Made by a program: the position numbers and the translations under genes
Notes under the pieces: generated by a model
What the model was told of the DNA's origin: nothing
The model's database searches: none
Seen by the model: the letters and a program-made list of their open reading frames with translations, nothing else
Shown: piece after piece, positions 20,906-29,139 of the stretch
Layout: every line of letters begins with the position of its first letter
Position numbering within the stretch: position 1 is the stretch's first letter
Assembly (NCBI GenBank): GCA_020638995.1
Contig: JACKHM010000001.1
Coordinates: forward strand, 3,286,001-3,350,000
DNA from: Planctomycetaceae bacterium
GTDB taxonomy: Bacteria; Planctomycetota; Planctomycetia; Pirellulales; Pirellulaceae
DNA length: 64,000 nt
Reading direction: 5' to 3'

Positions 20906-20956
20906 TGTATCAGTGCCTAAGCCGAAAGACAGACAGGACAAATCGGTCGCAGCACT

Positions 20957-22123
20957 TTAAAACAGCGGTAAACCAGTGAGCGCCCGGCCGATGAACTCTT
21001 GCAGATGATCGACGGTCGGTGCCATTACCCAGCCGGCTCGGGCATCGCGAAACATTTGTTCGATGCCCAAATGCCGTGAGAAGGCGGCACCGCCACATGC
21101 TTTCATCCCAAGATCGGTGACGTGCAGAGCCGCTTCCAACGCTGCCATTCGTGACTGCAGCACATACAGCGGCGTTTGGTCGTCCGGATCGAGCATTAAT
21201 TGCGTCGTGAAGCCCAGCAGTGCGCGGCTCTGTGCGGTACGGCAACTCATCTCCGCTACGCGTGCTCGTAGGTTTGGCAAGTCCCGTAGCTTCGTCCCGT
21301 CGTACGAGAAGCCTGCATTCGAAAGGTGCTTTTGCGTGGCACTGATGGCCGCCAGGCACAGGCCATGCGCCATGGCAGCGGTTCCGACCGAGAACCACGG
21401 AAGTACGACTTCGAGCATCATCGCAGCGCCTTCGCCCTGAGGTGTCAGCAACTCCCCTTGGGATACCGCGACGTCGATGAATTCGACCGGCGCCGAGTCG
21501 TTTCCGCGCAAACCTAGACCGTTAAAGCTGCCGGAGACGTTAACGCCTTTAGCGTTTCGACGAGCTACATATAATGTCGACTCGAGCGGTGATGATGCAC
21601 CTGGCTTCTGGGAGCTGGAAACGTAACTGTCCGCGTGGTTTGCCGACGTAACCCACGACTTACTGGCGCTCGTTGTAAAGCTGCCTTGTGAGTCGTCTCG
21701 CATCTCCGAAACCGGAGCCCAGAATTGAGAACGCGAACCCCGCTCGGAGAACGCCAACGTCGTCAAGTGTTCGCCGGCTGAAATTTGTTTCAACAAGGCC
21801 TCTCGATTGGCGAGCGTGTGGGAGGTGACAAAGGTTTGTGATGCACAGACATGCATTACATAAATCATCGCGGTGGATGGACAGGCTTGTGCCAACTCTT
21901 CGACCACTGCTGCGAAAACACCGGGCGATTGGCCGTTGCCACCCAATTCGACCGGATTACAGAGTCCAAAGAAGCCCGCTGCAGCAAGTTCTGCGATGGA
22001 TTCAGAGGGGAACTTCGCATCGTTGTCCACCTCAATAGCTCGTTGTTCGATTTTGCCCGCAAGCTCTTTCGCTTGAGCGACAAGCTTCAGTCCAACACCG
22101 TCGATTCCAAAGATGTTCGCCAT
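20957..22123 (-). CDS. Acyl-CoA dehydrogenase-fold flavoprotein lacking catalytic Glu
   Basis: A 388-residue member of the acyl-CoA dehydrogenase superfamily: FPSESIAELAAAGFFGLCNPVELGG, FAAVVEELAQACPSTAMIYVMH, TLAFSERGSRSQFWAP, a SKSWVTSANHADSYV flavin loop, and CGGAAFSRHLGIEQMFRDARAG. In ordinary members the C-terminal RDAK...YEGT supplies the catalytic Glu. Here the equivalent is VMAPT, with Ala368 at that place. The protein is therefore probably not a normal acyl-CoA dehydrogenase; flavin monooxygenase or nitroalkane-oxidase-like chemistry is possible. First gene of the four-gene cluster, 51 bp before the phosphatase-cytochrome gene. Confidence 0.88.
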   Translation of the reverse strand: MANIFGIDGVGLKLVAQAKELAGKIEQRAIEVDNDAKFPSESIAELAAAGFFGLCNPVELGGNGQSPGVFAAVVEELAQACPSTAMIYVMHVCASQTFVTSHTLANREALLKQISAGEHLTTLAFSERGSRSQFWAPVSEMRDDSQGSFTTSASKSWVTSANHADSYVSSSQKPGASSPLESTLYVARRNAKGVNVSGSFNGLGLRGNDSAPVEFIDVAVSQGELLTPQGEGAAMMLEVVLPWFSVGTAAMAHGLCLAAISATQKHLSNAGFSYDGTKLRDLPNLRARVAEMSCRTAQSRALLGFTTQLMLDPDDQTPLYVLQSRMAALEAALHVTDLGMKACGGAAFSRHLGIEQMFRDARAGWVMAPTVDHLQEFIGRALTGLPLF

Positions 22124-22154
22124 GATGCTCCTTGGTTCTCTCCTGTCTGCTCGA

Positions 22155-22334
22155 TTAGAAGTGCCAGTTGACAGCCCAATCGATGCTATTAAAAAGTGTG
22201 CCGTTTCGTCCAGGTGCCGAAGCGCCGTTTACTCGCTGGTGGAGGTACACGGTATAGAGATCGACGTCCGGTAACAACGTGAGTTCATATTCGTTGAAGG
22301 CGTCGATCGAGATTCGCCGTGCTACATCAAGCAT
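22155..22334 (-). CDS. Possible 59-residue hypothetical protein
   Basis: A short frame, MLDVARRISIDAFNEYELTL to SIDWAVNWHF. Its ATG (22334) comes one base after the stop of the zinc-ribbon membrane gene, a spacing that allows coupled translation, and it ends 31 bp before the flavoprotein gene. The balanced composition and aromatic end look protein-like, but I recognise no family. It could be a real small gene or a remnant of a longer one. Confidence 0.35.
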   Translation of the reverse strand: MLDVARRISIDAFNEYELTLLPDVDLYTVYLHQRVNGASAPGRNGTLFNSIDWAVNWHF

Positions 22335-22335
22335 C

Positions 22336-23394
22336 CTAAGCCACGAAGACGCTCCGCCAACGGACTCCAACTCGCCCGCTGAAATAGCTGATGAGGCTCA
22401 TTAGGCTGAGCATGATCAAACACCACAGAGTTGCTTTGCCGCCTCGAAGCCGATCGGCCAGGCCTAGTAGTTGTACAAACTCGCCCTGATCGGTAGAGAG
22501 CAACGTCAAGCCAAACATTGCTGCATAGCTGCCCGCGATTGCGAGAGTGAAAAAGGTGACTACCCATACAGAACTCCAGTCTGGCAACTGGATCAAGTAC
22601 AGAGCGTATGCCGACTGTATCAGCGCGACCAACATCAGCACACACGCCCAGCGGCTTACGCCTCCGGAAGTGGGACTTAGCCAGTGCTCCGTGACGTCAA
22701 TGATCGCGGGTACCATTCCAACGAGCCCCGCAATCGCGAGGGTAACCGCCAGCCAGCGTACGGTCGCGACCTTGTCCCGATCCGCGACGTAACCACTGAC
22801 CGTAATCTCGGCATCGTCGCCAGTGAGGTTTCCGGACAGCTCAGCGTCCAGCAGTTCGGTTACCTGTACGTTATGGCGTGAACCGTTGTTCGGTGACGAT
22901 AAGCTTGGTGCCCCATCGTCGTCGATTTGTTCAACAGCTGATTCGGCTTTAGTTGGTTCGGGGCGCGGCGTTTCCCGTTGTATCGCTCTTTTACTCGGCA
23001 ACGGCGGAGGCTTTTTGGAAGTATGGCTGTCGTCGTTCTTGATTCCCGGAGAAGATTCCAGAGGTGCAAGCTCTCTCGCGGGCTGTGGTCGCGCGCTCGA
23101 CTGATCTAATTTGCGGCCAAGCTTGTTGTCTTCGGCCGCGATTGGCGGCGGTTCTGGATCCGGGAGATCGACAAGGGCCGAAAGCGGCTTTTCGATTTTA
23201 GAGCGAGGTGGCGTTGGAGACGTAGACGGCTTGGGACTCGCCTTTTTGGCTTCGAGTTGTGCGCGACGTTTTTCCACGACGTCGACTGGGACACGTAGCT
23301 TACGTTCGCAATTTGGGCACTTGATCCGCTTGCCGGCAGAACCAGACGAAACGAGCAGCTTACACCCGCAGATACAGCGACACTTCAAGGCCAT
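22336..23394 (-). CDS. Zinc-ribbon protein with C-terminal membrane helices
   Basis: A 352-residue protein. An N-terminal zinc ribbon (CRCICGCKLLV and CPNCERKLRVP) is followed by a long Pro/Ser/Lys-rich linker (about 50-170) and four membrane helices (about 205-340: WLAVTLAIAGLVGMVPAI, CVLMLVALIQSAYALYLI, VWVVTFFTLAIAGSYAAMFG, LWCLIMLSLMSLISYF). This ribbon-linker-membrane layout is common among planctomycete membrane proteins of unknown function. It resembles the ribbon of the DUF1559 hybrid at 12084. No enzymatic motif is visible. Confidence 0.75.
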   Translation of the reverse strand: MALKCRCICGCKLLVSSGSAGKRIKCPNCERKLRVPVDVVEKRRAQLEAKKASPKPSTSPTPPRSKIEKPLSALVDLPDPEPPPIAAEDNKLGRKLDQSSARPQPARELAPLESSPGIKNDDSHTSKKPPPLPSKRAIQRETPRPEPTKAESAVEQIDDDGAPSLSSPNNGSRHNVQVTELLDAELSGNLTGDDAEITVSGYVADRDKVATVRWLAVTLAIAGLVGMVPAIIDVTEHWLSPTSGGVSRWACVLMLVALIQSAYALYLIQLPDWSSVWVVTFFTLAIAGSYAAMFGLTLLSTDQGEFVQLLGLADRLRGGKATLWCLIMLSLMSLISYFSGRVGVRWRSVFVA

Positions 23395-23524
23395 CAGACT
23401 ATACGCACTACGACTAAATTGGCGCGACGAAACTCTTGTCCTAGTTTGGTATTAGATGCGTGGCTGGTCAACGACCGATTTATCGTTGCCTTTCACTGTC
23501 TCCGACGCGATGATCCGATTCGAT

Positions 23525-24943
23525 TTAGAGCGATAGAAGCGTGGATACAGCAGAAACTGACTCAAACGAAGTTTCCGAGTGCCGATCGGTGGGCGTCTCG
23601 AACAATGCCAAGGGGAGTGCCGTGCAGACGACGGGCGTGCCAGCGTCAATGTTCCCTTCGTTTACGGCTGCTTTGACTTTCAAGAACTCGTCGAAGCGTG
23701 CTTCGAAGGCCTCGACGACCGAGGGATCAAAGTGACGTCCCGATTGAGAAACGATTAATTCGCGTGCTTCGTCACAGGGCATGGCTTCCTTGTAAACGCG
23801 AGCCGATGTTAAGGCGTCAAAGACATCGGCCACCGCTGTGATCCTCGCGCACAAGGGAATATCACGCCCGCGAAGGCCATCTGGATAGCCACCTCCATCG
23901 AACTTCTCATGGTGCGAACGCGCGATTACGGCAGCCATTCTCAGGAACTCGCCAAAGTTGCTTTGCCTCGCGGCGCTCTCAATGGCTTCGGCACCGATGA
24001 TTGTATGTCGCTTCATGATCTCGAATTCGTCGGGAGTCAGTTGGCCGGGCTTCAGCAAGATTTGGTCTGGGATGCCAACTTTGCCAATGTCGTGTAACGG
24101 TGTCGAACGATAGAATTCCGCCAAGAAGTGACGCGTGATCTCTTTGACATACGGGCCGTGCTTGGACAAGTATTCCGCCAGAAGTTGCGCGTAAGCTCGC
24201 ATTCGCAATAAGTGTTCGCCCGTCTCCGGATCCCGCGAGTCAGCCAATTGAGCCAAGGCAAACATCGTCAAGTCGCGAGTGCCTGCAATTTCCGCTTGTC
24301 GCTGTTCGAGTCGCTGCGCCAGCAGGCCCGCATGTCCGCGCAGTTCGTCATGTGCGTTTTCAAGTTCGTCGACACACCCCTGTATGATCGACATCACGCG
24401 GCGTGTGTTGGCAATTTGGTCGCACTGGCGCTGCAGCCGCTGGTGGACCTCGTGCGCCAACCGCCACTTGTCGGTTAATGACCTCGCAAGCAGACGAGTC
24501 TCGGCAAAAGCGAACGGTCTTCGGAGCAACAGCACTCGACCAGCACCTGAGAATTCGCTGACGACTTCATCGAGCAAACATTCGGGGCGAGCCGTGTGGA
24601 TCACGATCTGCAGCCTGTCGTCGATGTCTAGTAATTTGCGCGTAGTATTAAGCCCGTCCCACCCCGATTGCATACGAATATCAACGAACGCCAAGGAATA
24701 CGGTCGTCCATCCTGCTGCGCGGCTTTGACCATCTCAAAACCGGCTTGCTCCTGAAATACAGAGTCGATCTCAAAGTCAGGAAGCGACGTCGTCGACGGC
24801 ATGTCGTCAGGCAATGGTCGCTCGCGGTCATTATGTTCGCGATGCGACGTTTGCGCATGAGCCAACGCCGCTCGAAGGTCGGCGTGAATCGACATGTTTT
24901 CGTCGATGATCAAGATCCGTCGATTGAAATCAAACGTGGACAT
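23525..24943 (-). CDS. Response regulator with HD-GYP domain (c-di-GMP phosphodiesterase)
   Basis: About 472 residues. An N-terminal receiver domain (RRILIIDENMSIHADLRAAL) carries an insert of roughly 50 residues before the phosphoacceptor Asp in LAFVDIRMQSGWDG. A coiled-coil linker leads to an HD-GYP domain (about 240-430) with HDIGKVGIPD, HHEKFDGGGYPDGL and VFDALTSARVYKEAMP. The HD and GYP signatures are intact, so it probably hydrolyses cyclic di-GMP under control of an unlinked histidine kinase. I chose ATG 24943 (MSTFDFNRRILII); the longer start at 24976 adds an unlikely tail. It is transcribed with hisS upstream. Confidence 0.92.
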   Translation of the reverse strand: MSTFDFNRRILIIDENMSIHADLRAALAHAQTSHREHNDRERPLPDDMPSTTSLPDFEIDSVFQEQAGFEMVKAAQQDGRPYSLAFVDIRMQSGWDGLNTTRKLLDIDDRLQIVIHTARPECLLDEVVSEFSGAGRVLLLRRPFAFAETRLLARSLTDKWRLAHEVHQRLQRQCDQIANTRRVMSIIQGCVDELENAHDELRGHAGLLAQRLEQRQAEIAGTRDLTMFALAQLADSRDPETGEHLLRMRAYAQLLAEYLSKHGPYVKEITRHFLAEFYRSTPLHDIGKVGIPDQILLKPGQLTPDEFEIMKRHTIIGAEAIESAARQSNFGEFLRMAAVIARSHHEKFDGGGYPDGLRGRDIPLCARITAVADVFDALTSARVYKEAMPCDEARELIVSQSGRHFDPSVVEAFEARFDEFLKVKAAVNEGNIDAGTPVVCTALPLALFETPTDRHSETSFESVSAVSTLLSL

Positions 24944-25089
24944 GTCCAGAAAACCGCGTGAAGCTCTCAACGCCACGGACGCAGTAACCCCCTTACTGCC
25001 GTCAGTTGCGACTCGAAACTATAGCTCGCCCAACACCTTGCGCGACGGCACGCGATACTTTGCGACTTGCACACCCACCTCCAGCGGTG

Positions 25090-26427
25090 TCATGCGACCG
25101 CTACAACCGCGCGAATCCTCGAAACCAGTGCTTCGCTCCCCTCGGCCAACGATACTTCCTCGCTCTCGCCAGTCCGAAGGTTTTTCAATTGAACCGTTCT
25201 GGCGGCAAACTCGTTGGCACCGGCGATCAGCGCGATCAAGAAACCTCGACTGTCTGCATACTTTAGTTGCTGGCCAAGTTTCTTTGCATCTGGGTACACT
25301 TCGACTCCGATCCCAGCGGCACGAATCTGTGAGGCGAGATTCAAATAGGCGCCGAGCCGGTCGCCATCGAAAAGTGGGATAAAGACCGGCGCCGGCGTAC
25401 GGACTTTGGCCAGTAACTTCAACTCTTCCATCGCAGCGAGCAATCGATCCAGACCGAGCGATGCTCCGATTCCGGGGAGTTCTTGTTTGGTGAATAAGCC
25501 AGCGAGATTGTCATATCGACCGCCGGAGCAAACGCTGCCGATCGTCTGCAGGTCGTCAAGGAACGTCTCGAAGATCACACCAGTGTAGTAATCCAATCCG
25601 CGTGCAATCGAAACGTCGACCTGAACGCGGGCCTCATCGACTCCGGCAGCCGCCATGCCCGCCAAGACTTCCTTCAATCTACCGACGCCTTCTTCTCCAA
25701 CTTCGCTACCTGACACAAGCGACGCGACCAGGTCGAGAATCTCGCCGTTCGATCCTGCGAGGTCCGAGAGTTTGAGTACTTCGTCAGCCTGTTCTAGCGT
25801 CGCCCCGGATGTCGCCACCATTTCGTCCGCGACCTTGTCACGACCGATCTTGCCAAGTTTGTCGAGCGCGCGCAGCACTTCGGTTGACTTGCTGGCCAAG
25901 CCGAGTTTGTCCAGCAGCCCGTTCAGTACCATCCGGTTGTTTAGGCGAATCGTGAACTTTGAGAATCCGATTGCTCGCAACAAGTCGTGTATCACGAGAC
26001 CGGTCTCAATGTCCGCGACGACGGACTTCGTACCGATCGTGTCGAAGTCGCACTGCATGAACTCGCGATAACGCCCGCGTTGTGTGTTCTCGCCACGCCA
26101 CACACTTGCGATGTGATACCGTTTGAAGGGCGTTCCCAGCTTTGGCACGTGTTGAGCCGCGAAACGCGCCAGCGGAACCGTCAAGTCGAACCTTAACCCT
26201 ACGTCGCGACCGCCGTGGTCCTTGAACTTGTACAGTTGCCGATCGGTCTCATCGCTACCTTTACCGGTGAGTATATCGAGGTACTCTAGTGCCGGAGTGT
26301 CGATCGGGCTGAATCCATAGGAGCGATAGACCTGCTGCGCGGTAGCGATCAGTTGCTCGCGAGGGATCATCGCTTCGGGCAAATAGTCGCGAAAGCCCTT
26401 CAGCGTGCGTGGTTGAATGAGCGACAT
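25090..26427 (-). CDS. hisS: Histidyl-tRNA synthetase
   Basis: About 445 residues, normal length for class II HisRS, which charges tRNA-His in the cytoplasm. Present are the N-terminal LKGFRDYLPEAMIPREQL, class II motif 2 (YHIASVWRGENTQRGRYREFMQCDFD), the HisRS-specific RGLDYYTGVIFE loop, and motif 3 (GIGASLGLDRLLAAME). The C-terminal anticodon-binding domain includes YPDAKKLGQQLKYADSRG. The ATG at 26427 is preferred over the TTG at 26436. The YkgJ-type gene lies 24 bp upstream on the same strand. Confidence 0.97.
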   Translation of the reverse strand: MSLIQPRTLKGFRDYLPEAMIPREQLIATAQQVYRSYGFSPIDTPALEYLDILTGKGSDETDRQLYKFKDHGGRDVGLRFDLTVPLARFAAQHVPKLGTPFKRYHIASVWRGENTQRGRYREFMQCDFDTIGTKSVVADIETGLVIHDLLRAIGFSKFTIRLNNRMVLNGLLDKLGLASKSTEVLRALDKLGKIGRDKVADEMVATSGATLEQADEVLKLSDLAGSNGEILDLVASLVSGSEVGEEGVGRLKEVLAGMAAAGVDEARVQVDVSIARGLDYYTGVIFETFLDDLQTIGSVCSGGRYDNLAGLFTKQELPGIGASLGLDRLLAAMEELKLLAKVRTPAPVFIPLFDGDRLGAYLNLASQIRAAGIGVEVYPDAKKLGQQLKYADSRGFLIALIAGANEFAARTVQLKNLRTGESEEVSLAEGSEALVSRIRAVVAVA

Positions 26428-26451
26428 AGACGACAAACTGCTTTGTGGAAA

Positions 26452-26889
26452 TCAGACGATAGGCAACATGGCGGGCCGACGACTGCGTATCGATTTACCT
26501 GGTTTTTGGACCACTGCCTCAGCATATTCGGCCACTTGCTCGGCTGTCTCGAAGTAGCGGTCATAGACCCAATCGTCGTCATACTCGCAGTTTTCCGTAG
26601 TGTATTCGCGGCAGATGTCCGGGCGAGTCTCGTAAATGCCACATCGCTGATCGGGCTGAAGATGCTTGCACACGGTGTGAACAAGGATGTACCAAGTATC
26701 ATCTTCGGTGAACACGCTTGCTCGGTCGTGCAGCAAGTACCAGCGAACGAAATCGAAGTCGCGCTGTGTTTTTGGCGTATCGATGGGTAACGCAAAATAC
26801 CGACAACATTTCGCCGTGCAATGTTCGCACAATACCTCGCCGGGTTTTAATTCTTTACGAGACGGCTTCTGAGTTAATGTCGCTTCCAT
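26452..26889 (-). CDS. YkgJ-type cysteine-cluster protein
   Basis: A 145-residue cytoplasmic protein with the YkgJ/CxxCxxCC pattern: LCEHCTAKCCRYFALP, VCKHLQPDQRCGIYETRPDICREY, ENC. Eight conserved cysteines suggest a zinc or iron-sulfur site. No reaction is established for most members. It lies just before hisS on the same strand. ATG at 26889 is preferred over the TTG at 26892. Confidence 0.9.
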   Translation of the reverse strand: MEATLTQKPSRKELKPGEVLCEHCTAKCCRYFALPIDTPKTQRDFDFVRWYLLHDRASVFTEDDTWYILVHTVCKHLQPDQRCGIYETRPDICREYTTENCEYDDDWVYDRYFETAEQVAEYAEAVVQKPGKSIRSRRPAMLPIV

Positions 26890-27089
26890 CAATGAATCCT
26901 TGTTCCCAGTGCCAAGTCAGGGGAGGCCTAAAAGGTAACAGACGCCTTCACAAGTGAACAGGCGACACAGGAAGCGTCCGGACGTCGGCAATCCGTGCCG
27001 AGTGAGTAACGGACATTGCCCATTTGAGCCTCCATTTGCTAAGCTCGGCTGGTGTTGCTCAATCCTCAACTCTTACTCCCTCCTGGCAA

Positions 27090-27944
27090 ATGCAGATCGT
27101 CATCACCGCCGTCGGTCCCGACAACGTCCGTCTCGTTGACCCGATCATTCACTATGTGACGGGCGAAGGTGCGAACATCGGCGAAGTCCAGATGTATGAC
27201 CACGATGAAGAGGCGCTGTTCGCAATGCTGCTGCGGATTGAACTGCCCGCCGATCGGCTCACAGATGTCCGTACGGCGCTTCGCGAGATCGGCAAGATCA
27301 AGAATCTTGCGATTCGTGTGTGGTCGCCGGACGAGCGGGCGTCCCGCCCACGACTGGCGATTTGTACGACCTATCGGCAGGAAACACCGTTGGCGCTACT
27401 TCGTGCCATTCGCGACAGCCAGATTAAGGCGGAGCCTAGCGTGATGATCGGCAATCGCAGCGCGTGCCGTGGCATTGCCGAACAGTTTGATGTTCCCTGG
27501 CACAACATCGGAGATTCACAAGGTCGTGTGAACGATGACGACCTTGTTTCGTTATTGGATCGCTATGAAGTCGACTATGTCGTGCTGGCTCGCTACATGC
27601 GAGTTCTCTCGGCGGCGGCCTGTTGGAAGTACGCGGGCGGGCGGATTGTCAACCTGCATCACGGGCTATTGCCAAGTTTCCCGGGAATCCGACCCTATCA
27701 CGATGCCTACGCGAATCGCATGTTGACCTATGGGGCAACGTGCCACTTCATCGTGCCAGAACTCGACGCCGGCAACCAGATCATCAACCAAGCCACGTTT
27801 ACTGTTCCGCCGGGTGAATCGTTAGACAATATCATACGCCTTGGACAAGCCGACAACGAACCGCGCTGTTTGGTTGAGGGGGTTCGCAGGGTTGTGGACC
27901 GCGAAGTGCAACTCCATTTTCATCGTGTAGTCGCCAGGAAGTGA
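27090..27944 (+). CDS. purU: Formyltetrahydrofolate deformylase-like (PurU family)
   Basis: A 284-residue enzyme with an N-terminal ACT-like domain (ITAVGPDNVRLVDPIIHYVTGEG, about 1-85) and a formyltransferase domain. PurU hydrolyses 10-formyl-THF to THF and formate. The catalytic triad is readable: Asn and His in RIVNLHHGLLPSFPG and Asp in ATCHFIVPELDAGNQIINQ. Also typical is YVVLARYMRVLS. I chose the ATG at 27090 because it starts the ACT domain directly; an upstream ATG (27024) adds a poorly conserved tail. The C-terminus diverges from E. coli PurU, so a relative with another formyl substrate is possible. Confidence 0.88.
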   Translation: MQIVITAVGPDNVRLVDPIIHYVTGEGANIGEVQMYDHDEEALFAMLLRIELPADRLTDVRTALREIGKIKNLAIRVWSPDERASRPRLAICTTYRQETPLALLRAIRDSQIKAEPSVMIGNRSACRGIAEQFDVPWHNIGDSQGRVNDDDLVSLLDRYEVDYVVLARYMRVLSAAACWKYAGGRIVNLHHGLLPSFPGIRPYHDAYANRMLTYGATCHFIVPELDAGNQIINQATFTVPPGESLDNIIRLGQADNEPRCLVEGVRRVVDREVQLHFHRVVARK

Positions 27945-27989
27945 GCCGCGCCACCAGAGATCGATGCGCCAAAACAAGGACCGAAGCGA

Positions 27990-28292
27990 CTATCGACTTT
28001 GATAGAGCGGATTGTATGGTCGGTAATATTCGAACGGCCCTGACCGTGAATAGTACCAAGGTCGTTGCTGCAGTTGATTTGCACCCGACCGGTACGAACC
28101 TGTGACTCGTGGGCCCATCGAGAAGCTTGGGCCGTAGTAGCGAATATTCTGGTTGGCGGGCCCGCTCCTTCCGATGCGAAGCGAAGTCCCGCCGCGACTT
28201 CCAAATCCACGTCCGCTTGCGAGCTCGATGTTACCGAGACTCACCGCAGCTGCGGCCCAAGCGACAAAAACAACGAATCTGAATTTCATCAT
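27990..28292 (-). CDS. Small secreted Gly/Arg/Tyr-rich protein
   Basis: 100 residues with a signal peptide (MMKFRFVVFVAWAAAAVSLGNIELASG), then a basic, Gly/Ser/Arg/Tyr-rich tail (GFGSRGGTSLRIGRSG, YYRPYNPLYQSR). No family is recognised. It is followed upstream by another small secreted low-complexity gene on the same strand. It may be a surface or matrix protein. Confidence 0.6.
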   Translation of the reverse strand: MMKFRFVVFVAWAAAAVSLGNIELASGRGFGSRGGTSLRIGRSGPANQNIRYYGPSFSMGPRVTGSYRSGANQLQQRPWYYSRSGPFEYYRPYNPLYQSR

Positions 28293-28439
28293 CTGCGTCT
28301 CCGCGTAATGAGAGCTGGTTGGCGTCATCTATCGTAAAGGTTTCGAGACAGTTTATCCAACAAATCAACGCGCGAAGTCTGCATCAAACTCGGTTCAAAT
28401 TCAATCTCTTTGGACGACATCGAGATTTGCGGCTTCCAA

Positions 28440-28796
28440 TTAGTGGTGGCCATAGCCGTGTCCACCGCGGTGATAGTCATAGTGGCCGCCTCGATGCAGA
28501 TCGTAATGGCCCGGCACATAATCGTAGTGGCCGCCATGGCGGTAATACTGGCCAGGATGCCAGTCGTAATGTGTCGTGCCGCGATAGTCGTAGTGTCCTC
28601 GACCGCTGTAGAGACCGCCATAGCTGTAACTACGGCCATAGTAGTTGCCACCGTAGTGCGGATTGCCTACATCGATGTGAATACGACCGTTCCCAAAGTG
28701 AAATCCATAGGGACTCGCCGCCTTTGCCTGGGGTGTTCCGAATCCAGCAAGCCCTAGTCCGATTACTGCGATGAATGCTAATGCAAGTTTCCTCAT
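28440..28796 (-). CDS. Small secreted His/Tyr/Gly-rich repeat protein
   Basis: 118 residues with a clean signal peptide (MRKLALAFIAVIGLGLAGFG ending at AKA) and a tail made of short repeats such as GGHYDY, GHYDLHR and HYDYHRGGHGYGHH. The high His content suggests metal binding, but this is inference. The ATG at 28796 gives a standard signal peptide; the longer frame start at 28826 does not. It has no recognised family. Confidence 0.7.
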   Translation of the reverse strand: MRKLALAFIAVIGLGLAGFGTPQAKAASPYGFHFGNGRIHIDVGNPHYGGNYYGRSYSYGGLYSGRGHYDYRGTTHYDWHPGQYYRHGGHYDYVPGHYDLHRGGHYDYHRGGHGYGHH

Positions 28797-29139
28797 GGCT
28801 TCTCTCCTCTTGGTCACGATTTGCAACTGTTTGACTGGTGTGCCTCTGTAGGCCCGTTGTCTTATCTATTTGGCAAAGAGCATGCCAAACTCCCGAGCCG
28901 ACCCAACCCTTAGCGTTTTCACTACTACTGGCGCGAATTCATTGCCAGCAGCGTCGCGAGTGGGACACACGATGTCGTCAATTCGATGTCGAGGACCTAT
29001 GGAAAAGTACAGGACAACGCAATCTGCTACTGTGTGCGATACGAAGCGTCAGCTTGTTTTTGCGCGGCAACAACTTGGTTGCTTGTTCGCGGAGGTTTGA
29101 TGCTCCTAACCTTCAATCGTTCGCGAGGTCTCACGACAA
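28797..29139. other. Divergent intergenic region, no gene seen
   Basis: 343 bp between the His/Tyr-rich gene (minus) and mmsA (plus). Promoters for both should be here. Short frames exist but look random, and no repeat or RNA structure was recognised. Confidence 0.5.

Noticed and set aside
28319..28774. Several overlapping frames on both strands through the His/Tyr-rich gene
   Set aside because: The codon repeats keep other frames open. Only the 28440-28796 frame has a signal peptide and sensible composition.
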